Shown: positions 1 to 6,889, numbered from the stretch's first letter. The stretch is 9,477 bases of DNA from DASPKW01 sp038244055 (GCA_038244055.1 JBBRTW010000270.1:1-9477), one strand, 5' to 3'. The notes: generated by a model from the letters alone, not told the origin. A program made the numbers and translations.

Positions 1-2
1 AA

Positions 3-737
3 CCGCCGCCGCTCCGGCCGGCCTTCGCGCCGCCATTTCCGCAATCGCCGGAACAATTTCCCCAATCACCCGCGCTGCTGCCGAATCATTCTTCCGCGCC
101 CGCCGTAGCGCCGCCGGAGGCGCAGGCGCTGCTCACCGCCACGCCCACATCGGTCGGCTCATCTGACTCGCCCCGTCCGCCCCTCGCTCACTTGGCAACC
201 CCCGGCCTGCTCGATTACGACCGCACGCCCCCACCCCGCCCCGGCGGGCTGACCGCACTCTGCATCATCGCGATCATCGGCGCGTCCTTCGGCATGCTCG
301 GCTGGATGCTCGAACTCTTCGTCGGCGTCCTCCCCGGCCGGCAGATGATCCCTCCCGTGCCCGCGCAGGTCAACCTCTCCATCATCGCTATCATCATCCA
401 CATTCTCCTGGTGATCGCCCTGTTCACCGGCGCGATCGCCGCGATGAAACTCAAACCCTGGGCACCCCGCCTCCTGCGCCTCTGGGCCTGGACCGAAATG
501 GCCTATCAGATCGCGGCCGCCCTGCTCTGGTTCGGAGTCACCATCCCCAACTTCCTGCATCTGATGCGCTATCGAACCCCCGAGGAGGCCGAGCAAGTCC
601 GAGCATTCATGACGCTCGGCTTCGCGATGCCGATCCTCACCCGCGCCCTCTTCGCCGGCGCACTGGCCATCGCTACGCTCCTGGTCCTCCGCCGCCCGCG
701 CATCCGCGAAGCATTCGAACTTGCCCGCCAGCGGTAA
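3..737 (+). CDS. Proline-rich four-helix membrane protein, 5' end outside the window
   Basis: The reading frame is open from the left edge to the TAA at 735-737, so the gene begins upstream. The TTG at 192 is only an internal in-frame codon. Read from position 3, the first 80 or so residues are a Pro/Ala/Ser-rich, probably disordered region that includes a near-tandem FPQSPEQFPQSP. Four hydrophobic stretches follow at about 249-326, 372-449, 477-545 and 606-689. They have short loops, and the tail is basic (LRRPRIREAFELARQR). A disordered head followed by a small helical bundle is common among uncharacterised planctomycete inner-membrane proteins, some of which begin with a zinc ribbon; that part would lie outside the window. 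I do not recognise a family and assign no function. It converges on the protease gene, with 225 bp between the stop codons. Coding status is well supported by the hydrophobic pattern and G/C-rich third positions. Confidence 0.8.
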   Translation, partial: PPPLRPAFAPPFPQSPEQFPQSPALLPNHSSAPAVAPPEAQALLTATPTSVGSSDSPRPPLAHLATPGLLDYDRTPPPRPGGLTALCIIAIIGASFGMLGWMLELFVGVLPGRQMIPPVPAQVNLSIIAIIIHILLVIALFTGAIAAMKLKPWAPRLLRLWAWTEMAYQIAAALLWFGVTIPNFLHLMRYRTPEEAEQVRAFMTLGFAMPILTRALFAGALAIATLLVLRRPRIREAFELARQR

Positions 738-747
738 TGTAGAATAT

Positions 748-803
748 GAACCACGAAGGCGCGAAAGGCACGAAAAAAGACTGAGGGTGGAGAATGGAGG
801 ATG
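748..803 (+). repeat. Intergenic repeat, copy A of an inverted pair
   Basis: Purine-rich, ACGAAGG-type sequence beginning 10 bases after the stop of the upstream gene (GAACCACGAAGGCGCGAAAG...). A recognisable but diverged copy lies at 901-956 on the other strand. The similarity is clearest over the first 30 or so bases and becomes a GGA/GAGG-rich tract after that. It continues to about 822 as degenerate GGAT-type repeats. Similar ACCACGAAGGCACGAAG phrases are, from memory, frequent between genes in planctomycete genomes. Function unknown. Confidence 0.5.
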
Positions 804-900
804 TCGGATAGCGGATGGAGGGTAACGAGCTGTCAATCGGGGAATTGATCGACGTAATCATCGTGCGCGGCCAAATTGACTGAGGGCGACGCAATTCTTT

Positions 901-956
901 CCACCCCTCAACCCTCTATCCTCTCCTCTTCGTGCCCTCAGTGCCCTTCGTTGTTC
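901..956 (-). repeat. Intergenic repeat, copy B of an inverted pair
   Basis: On the minus strand this reads GAACAACGAAGGGCACTGAG..., starting 6 bases after the protease stop codon at 963-965. It matches copy A at 748-803 in the same sense relative to its own gene. Each of the two convergent genes is therefore followed directly by a version of the same sequence. Pairing between the copies is imperfect, and roughly 100 bp separate them. It does not look like a standard terminator because there is no compact GC stem with a T tract. Confidence 0.5.
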
Positions 957-962
957 AAATTC

Positions 963-3053
963 CTACCACGCCCCGATGGCCGTTCCGCTCCGCATGAACG
1001 CGATCCAGTTGATGTTCGCGACCGATGCACCGCCCGAGAACGTGATGTAGACATCGTGAACGCCCTTGGCATCCAGCACCGAGGCCGTCTTCGTCTGGTA
1101 GACGTTGACGCCGCCCGTGCTGGTCACGTTCATCGTTGAAATGACCGTCCCCTTGGGCGAATCGATGCGGATCGTGATCACGCCCTTGAACTTGATCCCC
1201 GAGGCCAGATTGATCGCCACCTGCTGCGCGCCGAGCTTGCCGAAATCCAGGCCTTTGAACATCAGCCAGTCCCCCGCATCCAGCGATCCCATCACCGCGC
1301 CATTTTTCGCCGCCCCGTACTGCACCGCATAATGCGTCGCCATGATCTCGGCGAAGGCGCTCTGCGTATCGAGATATCCGGCCGGGTTGGCCGTCGGAAC
1401 CGGCGCGGGCGGTGGCGGCGGAGTCGGCGTGTAATTGCCCGGCCAGACGATGATCGAATCGAAATTCGCAACTTCCGACCCCGCGCCGGCCGTCTCCATC
1501 ACCACCCGGATCACATGATTTCCGGCCGCCAGGCTCACGCCTTTGCCGGCGACATTCGCAAACGTGGTCCACGATTTCGTATCGGCAACGGTCAGCGTCC
1601 CTGTCTTATTCGACCCATCCACCTCGATATGGAATTTCCCCCCGCCGCCGAGAGATGCCACCCGCGCGCCCAGCGTATAAGTCCCGGCCGAGGCCATCGA
1701 AACCGTGTACTCCATCCACTCGCCCGCCTTGGTTCCAATCACCTCGCGCACGCTGCCGGCGAGATAAATATCGACACCGGTCCCGGGGCGGTAAGCGTTG
1801 TTGCCCAAATTGGCCGCGTCGAGGTCGTGATAGGAGATGCCCTCGCCGCCATTGTCGAAATTCTCGGCCTGAATGGTCGTCGGCCCGGTGAGCAGCGCCT
1901 TGACCGCCGAGCCGCCATAGGGGGTTTGCACCGGAACGGGAATTGGCGTGGGAGTCGGCGTGGGGATGGGCGTCGGTACGGGTGCCGGCGTTGGTGTTGG
2001 CGGGGGCGCAGGCGTTGGGATTGGCGATGTCGTCGTGCCGCTCTTTCGCTGATACGCCAGCGCGATCGCGGCCGCCACGTCCAGACGCTTGTAGGTCAGG
2101 TTGCTCGTGGCATCGAAGGTATTGACCCCGCTGTCCTTCATGATCTGCATGATCTGCTGCGGCGTGAACTTCGAATCCACCTGCTTGATCAGCACCGCCG
2201 TCGCCGCCACGTTGGGTGAAGCCCAGCTCGTTCCATCGGCCGCATTCGTGTAGATATTCTGCCCCGTCGTCACATCGTAATACGGAACGGTCACCTTCTC
2301 GCCCGGCGCAAGCAGATCGAGATTCGCGCCGCGCTGCGTGAACGAGCTGACCGCGCCGGCCGAGTTCACCGAGCCAACCGAAAAATCATATGAAGAGGCC
2401 CCATTCTTGGCCCCCACTGAAGCCCCGCCATTGCCCGATGGATGGGTGATAAACACCCCGGCCGCCCCGAGTTGGTCCATCGTCGTCTTATAGGATGTCG
2501 CCGTTTCACCCGCGAGGTGGAGCAATTCCACCGCCGCGATATTGTAGACCGTGCGATACTTGGCGACCCAGTCCAGCGCCGCCTGGGTTTGCGCCGGCGT
2601 GCTGGCGCGCAGGGCGATGATTTTCACGTCCGGCGCGACGCCCTGGAAATGATACCCCGCGTAGTCGTACGCATTGGCCGCGATCACGCCCGCCGTCGCG
2701 GTGCCGTGGGCATTGGTCGTCGTGAACGGATCGGCATCGTTATCCACAAAATCCCACCCCGCCTCGACCTTGTTCCCAGCGCCGAATGCCCCGCCCAGGG
2801 TCGGATGCTTGTAATCCACGCCGCTGTCGATCACTGCCACCGCGTAGCCCGCGCCGGTCAGGCTCGGGTATTTCGCCACCGCCTTATCGAGCCCGATCAT
2901 CGTCGGCGCCCAGCCCCACGGCGCGGCCGCCATCATCGTCCGCCCCTCCAGCGCTTCGAGCGCCGCCGCGATGGAGCGCTTTGCGTGCGGCTCGATCGCG
3001 TGTCGAGACAACGACAGACCTGACCGTTGGTGCGAATCGGCGGGGTGACTCAT
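963..3053 (-). CDS. Secreted subtilisin-like (S8) protease with two CBM6-like modules
   Basis: Endopeptidase of the subtilase family, 696 aa from the ATG at 3053. An LEPR-XLL-like export motif (LEALEGRTMM) lies at residues 32-41. The S8 domain spans about 50-335. Its triad is Asp76 (VAVIDSGVDYKHP), His116 (NAHGTATAGV) and Ser276 (GTSWASPNVA), with the oxyanion Asn208 in PSGNGG. A Pro/Thr linker follows at 343-378, then a CBM6 module at about 383-540 (IQAENFDNGGEG, AGEWMEYTV, NFDSIIVWPG). After a second short Pro linker comes a diverged CBM6-like module at about 559-692. No propeptide (I9) domain is seen. The family hydrolyses proteins; the modules suggest binding to extracellular polysaccharide, which is inference. 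Start choice is uncertain: ATG 3098 is also in frame, and neither has a well-placed ribosome binding site. The frame's earliest start, TTG 3161, overlaps the promoter candidate and is unlikely. Confidence 0.9.
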   Translation of the reverse strand: MSHPADSHQRSGLSLSRHAIEPHAKRSIAAALEALEGRTMMAAAPWGWAPTMIGLDKAVAKYPSLTGAGYAVAVIDSGVDYKHPTLGGAFGAGNKVEAGWDFVDNDADPFTTTNAHGTATAGVIAANAYDYAGYHFQGVAPDVKIIALRASTPAQTQAALDWVAKYRTVYNIAAVELLHLAGETATSYKTTMDQLGAAGVFITHPSGNGGASVGAKNGASSYDFSVGSVNSAGAVSSFTQRGANLDLLAPGEKVTVPYYDVTTGQNIYTNAADGTSWASPNVAATAVLIKQVDSKFTPQQIMQIMKDSGVNTFDATSNLTYKRLDVAAAIALAYQRKSGTTTSPIPTPAPPPTPTPAPVPTPIPTPTPTPIPVPVQTPYGGSAVKALLTGPTTIQAENFDNGGEGISYHDLDAANLGNNAYRPGTGVDIYLAGSVREVIGTKAGEWMEYTVSMASAGTYTLGARVASLGGGGKFHIEVDGSNKTGTLTVADTKSWTTFANVAGKGVSLAAGNHVIRVVMETAGAGSEVANFDSIIVWPGNYTPTPPPPPAPVPTANPAGYLDTQSAFAEIMATHYAVQYGAAKNGAVMGSLDAGDWLMFKGLDFGKLGAQQVAINLASGIKFKGVITIRIDSPKGTVISTMNVTSTGGVNVYQTKTASVLDAKGVHDVYITFSGGASVANINWIAFMRSGTAIGAW
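1920..2027 (-). repeat. Pro/Thr-linker coding repeat inside the protease gene
   Basis: This stretch encodes the PTPxP-type hinge between the protease domain and the first CBM6-like module. At DNA level it is a run of imperfect hexamers (GGCGTNGG type on the plus strand), so slippage could change the linker length between strains. It remains in frame here. Confidence 0.7.
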
Positions 3054-3102
3054 CGTGCGGTCCACGGCTGGCCTCCGCTCCCCAGCGAAGGCGAACATTG
3101 AT

Positions 3103-3116
3103 TGTTCAAAAGAACA
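3103..3116 (-). promoter_or_regulatory. 14-bp palindrome TGTTC-TTTT-GAACA, possible LexA-type operator
   Basis: Perfect 5-bp arms around four A/T bases, lying between the promoter candidate at 3132-3161 and the protease start. It matches all ten defined positions of the LexA motif reported for Verrucomicrobia, TGTTC-N4-GAACA; that phylum belongs to the same superphylum as planctomycetes. A repressor bound here would sit just downstream of the predicted transcription start. The match is visible in the sequence. LexA binding is inference, and a random match or an mRNA hairpin is also possible. Confidence 0.4.
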
Positions 3117-3131
3117 TTCTTCCTCGCCGCG

Positions 3132-3161
3132 TAAATACCCACCCAAAGGGGGACAAGTCAA
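3132..3161 (-). promoter_or_regulatory. Candidate sigma-70-type promoter of the protease gene
   Basis: Minus-strand -35 TTGACT (3161-3156; five of six consensus positions), an 18-base spacer and a weak -10 TATTTA (3137-3132; three of six). Transcription would begin near 3125. That leaves a leader of about 70 bases to ATG 3053, or about 27 bases to ATG 3098. The -10 is poor, so confidence is moderate. Confidence 0.4.
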
Positions 3162-3213
3162 TCGCTGTTGAAAACTTCTCGCACCCTTCTCATCTTCATC
3201 TCACACAACGAAA

Positions 3214-3243
3214 GCGCGGGCGCGACTCCAGTCACGCCCGCGC
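3214..3243 (-). terminator. GC-rich hairpin after the glucan phosphorylase gene
   Basis: Perfect 9-bp arms (GCGCGGGCG at 3214-3222 and CGCCCGCGC at 3235-3243) around a 12-base loop, 20 bases past the phosphorylase stop. On the minus strand the stem is followed by CTTTCGTTGTG, which is T-rich but not a true T tract. It is probably a terminator or a 3'-end-stabilising stem that separates this gene from the protease. Confidence 0.6.
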
Positions 3244-3263
3244 GGAATGCTTCTATAATCCGC

Positions 3264-5834
3264 CTAATTCCATAGAATCAAGCCCGGCTCAAATGGCGTC
3301 GCCATATCGGCGTGCCCCGGCAGAATTCGAATCGCGAATCCATGCCGGCCGCTGCTCTGGCAATCGACCTTCCCGATGTACAGGTGCCGGCCGGGCGCGA
3401 TTTGCCGGCTGTGATCCATCTTGAGCGTCTGGGCGTTGCCGATCGCGCCGCTGGCGCTGATCGGGCCCGCATAGAGCTGCACCATTACATCCGCCGGCTC
3501 GAGCTCGCCCAGGTCCAGCATCGTTTCCACCTGCATGTTCTGGCCGACCTTGAAGTGGCCATTGCCGCTGGTGTGGACGCCGACCACCTTGACCCCGCCC
3601 CATTTCGCCCGCAGGCGGTCCTTCACATGCGACAGCTCGATGGATTTCTTCAATCCCTCGGCCTTCATCATGTCGCCGCGCTTGGCCGCCGGCACATACA
3701 GCCGTTCGGCATACTCGCGCACCATGCGATTGGTGTTGAAGACCGGCGCGAGCTTGCGCAGGCAATGCTTCATCCGCTGAATCCACCCTCGGGGGATATT
3801 GTCCACCGTCCGCTGGTAGAAGAGGGGAACCACCTGCTTCTCCAGCAGGTCGTACAGCGCCACCGATTCGATCGTGTCCTGGTAATTTGAATCGGCGTAC
3901 TCCTCGCCGTGGCCGATCGCCCAGCCGGTTTCCGGCGAGTAGCCTTCGACCCACCAGCCATCGAGCACCGACAGATTCAGCACGCCATTGGCGGCCGCCT
4001 TCATGCCGCTGGTGCCCGAAGCCTCGTAAGGCCGCCGCGGCGTGTTGAGCCACACATCCACGCCCTGCACCAGGTAGCGGGCCACGTTCATGTCATAATT
4101 CTCGACGAACACCATCCGCCGCCGCATCTGCGGATTAGCCCGCGCGAAATTCACGATCGTCTTGATCAATTCCTTGCCCTCGTGGTCGGCCGGGTGGGCC
4201 TTGCCCGCGAAGACGAACTGGATCGGCCGCTTGGTGTCTTCGATCAGATGCTTGAGCCGATCGACATCGCGGAGCAGCAGCGCCCCGCGCTTGTAGGTCG
4301 CGAACCGGCGCGCGAAACCGATCGTCAGCGCCTCTGGATCGAGCACCTCATCCGCCGCCTGCACTTCATCGTAGGAAGCGCCGCGCCGGGTAAGCTGGCC
4401 CTTGAGCGTCGTGCGAACCCACGCCACCAGGCGCTCGCGGCAGCGCTCGTGGGCGCGCCACAGTTCCTCATCGGGAATCTGCATGACGCCCTCCCATGCG
4501 CTCTGATCGGTTGGATCTTCCATCCACGCCGGCGGCAGGTAGCGATCGAGCAGATACTGCATGTCCGGGCTCAGCCACGACCGCGTGTGAATGCCATTGG
4601 TGACCGACTTGATCGGCACCTCATCCGGCGGAACCTGCGGCCAGATGTTGTGCCACATCTTCCGCGACACCTCGCCGTGCAGCTTCGATACGCCATTGAG
4701 CGTATCGGCCAGCCGGATTGCCAGAACCGCCATCGAGAACCCCTGCTTGCGATTGCCCACATCCTCGCGCCCCAGCGCCAGGAAGCCATCTTCATCCAGC
4801 TTGAGCGTGGGATAGTAATTGCGGAAATACTTGGTCATCAGCTCGGGGCTGAAGAAGTCGATGCCGGCCGGCACGGGCGTGTGCGTCGTGAAGACGCTGC
4901 TGCCCATGACGAGTTGCCGCGCTTCATCGAACGTCATCGTGCTTTCGCGGAGCAGAACGCGAATCCGCTCCAGCGCCAGGAAGGCCGCGTGCCCTTCGTT
5001 CATGTGGAAGACATTGGGCGTGACATTGAGCGCTTCCAGCGCCCGCACGCCGCCGATGCCGAGGACGATTTCCTGCCGAATGCGCATCTCGGTTCCGCCG
5101 CCGTAGAGCCGGCTGGTGATGTCGCGGTCGGCCGGGGCGTTTTCCTGGAGATTGGTATCCAGCAGATAGAGCGGAATGCGCCCCACGTTCACCCGCCACA
5201 CCTGGCAGAAAACCGCGTTCTCCGGCATGTCCACGCGAACGTGGATGGGCGAGCCATCCGTATACCGCATCATCTCGATCGGCAGGTTATAGAAATCCTG
5301 TTCCGGGTACGCTTCCTGCTGCCAGCCATCGGCCGACAAGTACTGCTGGAAATATCCGTTGCGATAGAGCAAACCCATCGCGCAAAGCGGCAGCGCGATT
5401 TCGCTGGCGCTCTTAAGGTGATCGCCCGCCAGGATGCCCAGGCCGCCCGAATAGATCGGCAGCGACTCGTGCAGCCCGAACTCGGCCGAGAAATACGCGA
5501 CCTTGAGATTGCTATCCGGATGCGTTTTGGCGAACCATCCCTGCTCATCGATATGAGCGCGGAACGATTCATGGACGCGCTGCAGATGCGCCAGGAACCC
5601 CTCATCCTTGGAGGCATGCACCAGTTTCGCTTGATCGATCGTGCCCAGCAGTTTGACCGGGTTGTGGTACACCGATTCCCACAGATCCCGATCCAGACGC
5701 CGGAACATCTCCACCCCATCCGGATGCCACATCCACCAGAAGTTTTTCGCCAGTTCCAGCAGCGGCTGGAGCGTCGCCGGCAGGTCGGGGAATACCTGAA
5801 AAGTTCGGATCGTGGGGGTTACGAAGTCGGCCAT
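3264..5834 (-). CDS. glgP: Alpha-glucan (glycogen/maltodextrin) phosphorylase
   Basis: Cytoplasmic PLP enzyme that releases glucose 1-phosphate from the non-reducing ends of alpha-1,4-glucans by phosphorolysis, in glycogen breakdown. At 856 aa it is full length for the bacterial/archaeal subgroup that carries an N-terminal DUF3417-type region (here about 15-120, with LLELAKNFWWMWHPDG). Conserved blocks in order are YSGGLGILAGDHLKSA (128-143), FHMNEGHAAF (276-285), FTTHTPVPAG (315-324), VTNGIHTRSW (411-420), RRFATYKR (509-516), GKAHPAD (544-550) and EASGTSGMKAAANG (604-617). By family analogy Lys612 in the last block is the PLP lysine. The ATG at 5834 has a modest GGAA six bases upstream. The 174-bp gap to the previous gene and the hairpin after the stop suggest its own transcript. 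No other glycogen gene is nearby. The symbol follows family usage; maltodextrin may be the preferred substrate. Confidence 0.96.
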   Translation of the reverse strand: MADFVTPTIRTFQVFPDLPATLQPLLELAKNFWWMWHPDGVEMFRRLDRDLWESVYHNPVKLLGTIDQAKLVHASKDEGFLAHLQRVHESFRAHIDEQGWFAKTHPDSNLKVAYFSAEFGLHESLPIYSGGLGILAGDHLKSASEIALPLCAMGLLYRNGYFQQYLSADGWQQEAYPEQDFYNLPIEMMRYTDGSPIHVRVDMPENAVFCQVWRVNVGRIPLYLLDTNLQENAPADRDITSRLYGGGTEMRIRQEIVLGIGGVRALEALNVTPNVFHMNEGHAAFLALERIRVLLRESTMTFDEARQLVMGSSVFTTHTPVPAGIDFFSPELMTKYFRNYYPTLKLDEDGFLALGREDVGNRKQGFSMAVLAIRLADTLNGVSKLHGEVSRKMWHNIWPQVPPDEVPIKSVTNGIHTRSWLSPDMQYLLDRYLPPAWMEDPTDQSAWEGVMQIPDEELWRAHERCRERLVAWVRTTLKGQLTRRGASYDEVQAADEVLDPEALTIGFARRFATYKRGALLLRDVDRLKHLIEDTKRPIQFVFAGKAHPADHEGKELIKTIVNFARANPQMRRRMVFVENYDMNVARYLVQGVDVWLNTPRRPYEASGTSGMKAAANGVLNLSVLDGWWVEGYSPETGWAIGHGEEYADSNYQDTIESVALYDLLEKQVVPLFYQRTVDNIPRGWIQRMKHCLRKLAPVFNTNRMVREYAERLYVPAAKRGDMMKAEGLKKSIELSHVKDRLRAKWGGVKVVGVHTSGNGHFKVGQNMQVETMLDLGELEPADVMVQLYAGPISASGAIGNAQTLKMDHSRQIAPGRHLYIGKVDCQSSGRHGFAIRILPGHADMATPFEPGLILWN

Positions 5835-6008
5835 AATTAATTCCAGTCTCTCTGTGGGTCTTCTCGGGAGGTTGGGGTGCAGTCACCTTTACCAAAACTC
5901 CCAGATGCTACAATCTCTTCAACCGCGCCAAAGTGCGCTTATCGGCAAAATGGCATATCCCTCCGATTGGAATGTCGGATCGTCGGCGCTGCTACCTAAC
6001 AAATTCCC

Positions 6009-6551
6009 CTAAGTCTTGGCCTCAATTCGCTTGACGTAGAACAGCGAATCGGTGGCCCTTTGCCCGATAAAGTGCAAACTGACCGGGTATTTCAGCTTAC
6101 AGGCGTCGAAAAACCCAAACACACGCTCGCCATGCTTGAACTGCCGCTCGAGGTTGGCATTCACCTGATCTTCGAGCTCGGGCATGATGTATTGTTGCCG
6201 ATCGTAATCCCAATTGGGGTCGATGCGCACCAGAAGATGCGCCTCCTCCCAGTCGATCGGATAGCCGTGAATGTACCCCTCCCCCGTATTAGGCGTATAG
6301 AACCAGAAACAGATGAAGCGGTCTTTCCAGACCGTACTGACGGCGTTATCCGCCCCCGTGATCAGCCGCGCGTGCGATGTGCGAATCGCCTGCCCCGCCA
6401 GGGGCCTGGCCACCCACACTTTGCGTTCTTTGCAATCGTACAGCCCCACATGCGGATACTTCCCGTTGTACGAGTCCGTACAAAACCGGGAGTTGACGCG
6501 CGGACCAGTCTCTTCGGGTTGTTGCTGTTGGCGTTTGCCAAAACCGAACAT
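6009..6551 (-). CDS. Uncharacterised soluble protein, 180 aa
   Basis: I do not recognise this protein. The ATG at 6551 is preferred because AAGGT stands six bases upstream. A longer in-frame reading back to ATG 6644 would cross the promoter candidate and run into repeat sequence. The start is MFGFGKRQQQQPEETG, a short Gln-rich and probably disordered head. The rest is a compact, unusually aromatic domain (DRFICFWFYTPNTGEGYIHG, RIDPNWDYDRQQYIMPELED) ending in LFYVKRIEAKT. No signal peptide and no hydrophobic run long enough for a membrane helix are present, so it is likely cytosolic. Three Cys residues (24, 40, 141) are too scattered to suggest a metal site. It lies 199 bp downstream of the small membrane protein gene and 174 bp upstream of glgP; co-function with either is unproven. 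Codon choice matches its neighbours. Confidence 0.75.
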   Translation of the reverse strand: MFGFGKRQQQQPEETGPRVNSRFCTDSYNGKYPHVGLYDCKERKVWVARPLAGQAIRTSHARLITGADNAVSTVWKDRFICFWFYTPNTGEGYIHGYPIDWEEAHLLVRIDPNWDYDRQQYIMPELEDQVNANLERQFKHGERVFGFFDACKLKYPVSLHFIGQRATDSLFYVKRIEAKT

Positions 6552-6592
6552 GGGCGGACCTTGAGCGCTGGCGGCGGTTGATTCCGGGCAAC

Positions 6593-6620
6593 AGGATATG
6601 CCCTTTATCGGAAAACTCAA
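6593..6620 (-). promoter_or_regulatory. Weak promoter candidate for the 180-aa protein gene
   Basis: Minus-strand TTGAGT (6620-6615), a 16-base spacer and TATCCT (6598-6593); four of six consensus positions match in each box. Transcription would start about 35-40 bases before the chosen ATG, consistent with that start and not with the upstream ATG at 6644. Such matches occur by chance, so confidence is low. Confidence 0.3.
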
Positions 6621-6642
6621 CCGGGTCCATCGCCGAATTCGC

Positions 6643-6715
6643 ATTGCGGGTTGCGGATCTCAGTACCGCGCCCCCGTATCTTCAATCCGCAATCCGCAAT
6701 CGCCAATCCGCAATT
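6643..6715. repeat. AATCCGC heptamer repeats in an inverted arrangement
   Basis: Four and a half head-to-tail heptamers (AATCCGC, AATCCGC, AATCGCC, AATCCGC, AATT) at 6684-6715 face two reversed heptamers at 6643-6658. The 16-base arms 6643-6658 and 6685-6700 are complementary with one mismatch and enclose 26 bases, so both DNA and RNA could form a long stem. The array fills the gap between the small membrane protein gene and the 180-aa gene. A relative of this array lies at 9431-9477. Spurious translations of this repeat type (SAIRNPQSAIRN) are, from memory, common in planctomycete and other environmental genomes. Confidence 0.75.
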
Positions 6716-6750
6716 CAAGCCTGCGGGTACGCTCCGCTCGCAGCCCAACT

Positions 6751-6885
6751 TCACTTCCCCAGCAACTTGAGCAGCACGAACAGAACCAGGAACATTCCAA
6801 TCCCGCCCCCCGCGATCCAGGTCATGATAAACGCCCATCCGGCCGCGGCGACAGGAATAACGATAGATGCGGTAATCGGGTCCAT
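6751..6885 (-). CDS. Small membrane protein, 44 aa
   Basis: ATG at 6885, TGA at 6753-6751. A strong ribosome binding site, AAAGGA (6899-6894), stands eight bases upstream. The product is almost entirely hydrophobic after a short MDPITAS head. VIPVAAAGWAFIMTWIAGGG and IGMFLVLFVLLKLLGK give either one long helix or two short helices joined at the Gly cluster, with a basic C-terminus. There are no charged residues between Asp2 and Lys40. No family is recognised; at this length, a toxin, a regulator of a membrane enzyme or a structural membrane peptide are all possible. It follows sppA in the same direction but lies beyond a strong terminator, so it probably has its own promoter or receives read-through. 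The start region overlaps an inverted repeat (6890-6911). Support rests on the ribosome binding site and the coherent hydrophobicity, not on homology. Confidence 0.65.
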   Translation of the reverse strand: MDPITASIVIPVAAAGWAFIMTWIAGGGIGMFLVLFVLLKLLGK

Positions 6886-6889
6886 GATA

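Noticed and set aside
1332..2219. 295-aa plus-strand open frame, Arg-rich
   Set aside because: It is antisense to the protease; its composition reflects the complement of the Pro/Thr linker and G/C-rich codons, and no ribosome binding site or domain is seen.
3909..5840. 643-aa open frame on the plus strand
   Set aside because: It is antisense to the well-supported phosphorylase gene; its His/Arg/Pro-rich product shows no domain. Long antisense frames are expected in GC-rich genes with few T-starting codons.
5905..5932. Possible glgP promoter (TTGGCG, 15-base spacer or shifted 16-base reading, TAGCAT)
   Set aside because: The boxes match poorly and the spacing is short; kept out of the feature list, although a promoter in this 174-bp gap is expected.
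5942..5955. GGCAAAATGGC, also present near 9340
   Set aside because: An 11-base coincidence with no shared flanking sequence.
5966..5983. Small inverted repeat TCCGA...TCGGA after the 180-aa gene
   Set aside because: Only five base pairs and no T tract; too weak to call a terminator.
6684..6715. Possible CRISPR array
   Set aside because: The units are seven bases long with no spacers, and no cas gene is present; it is a simple tandem repeat.
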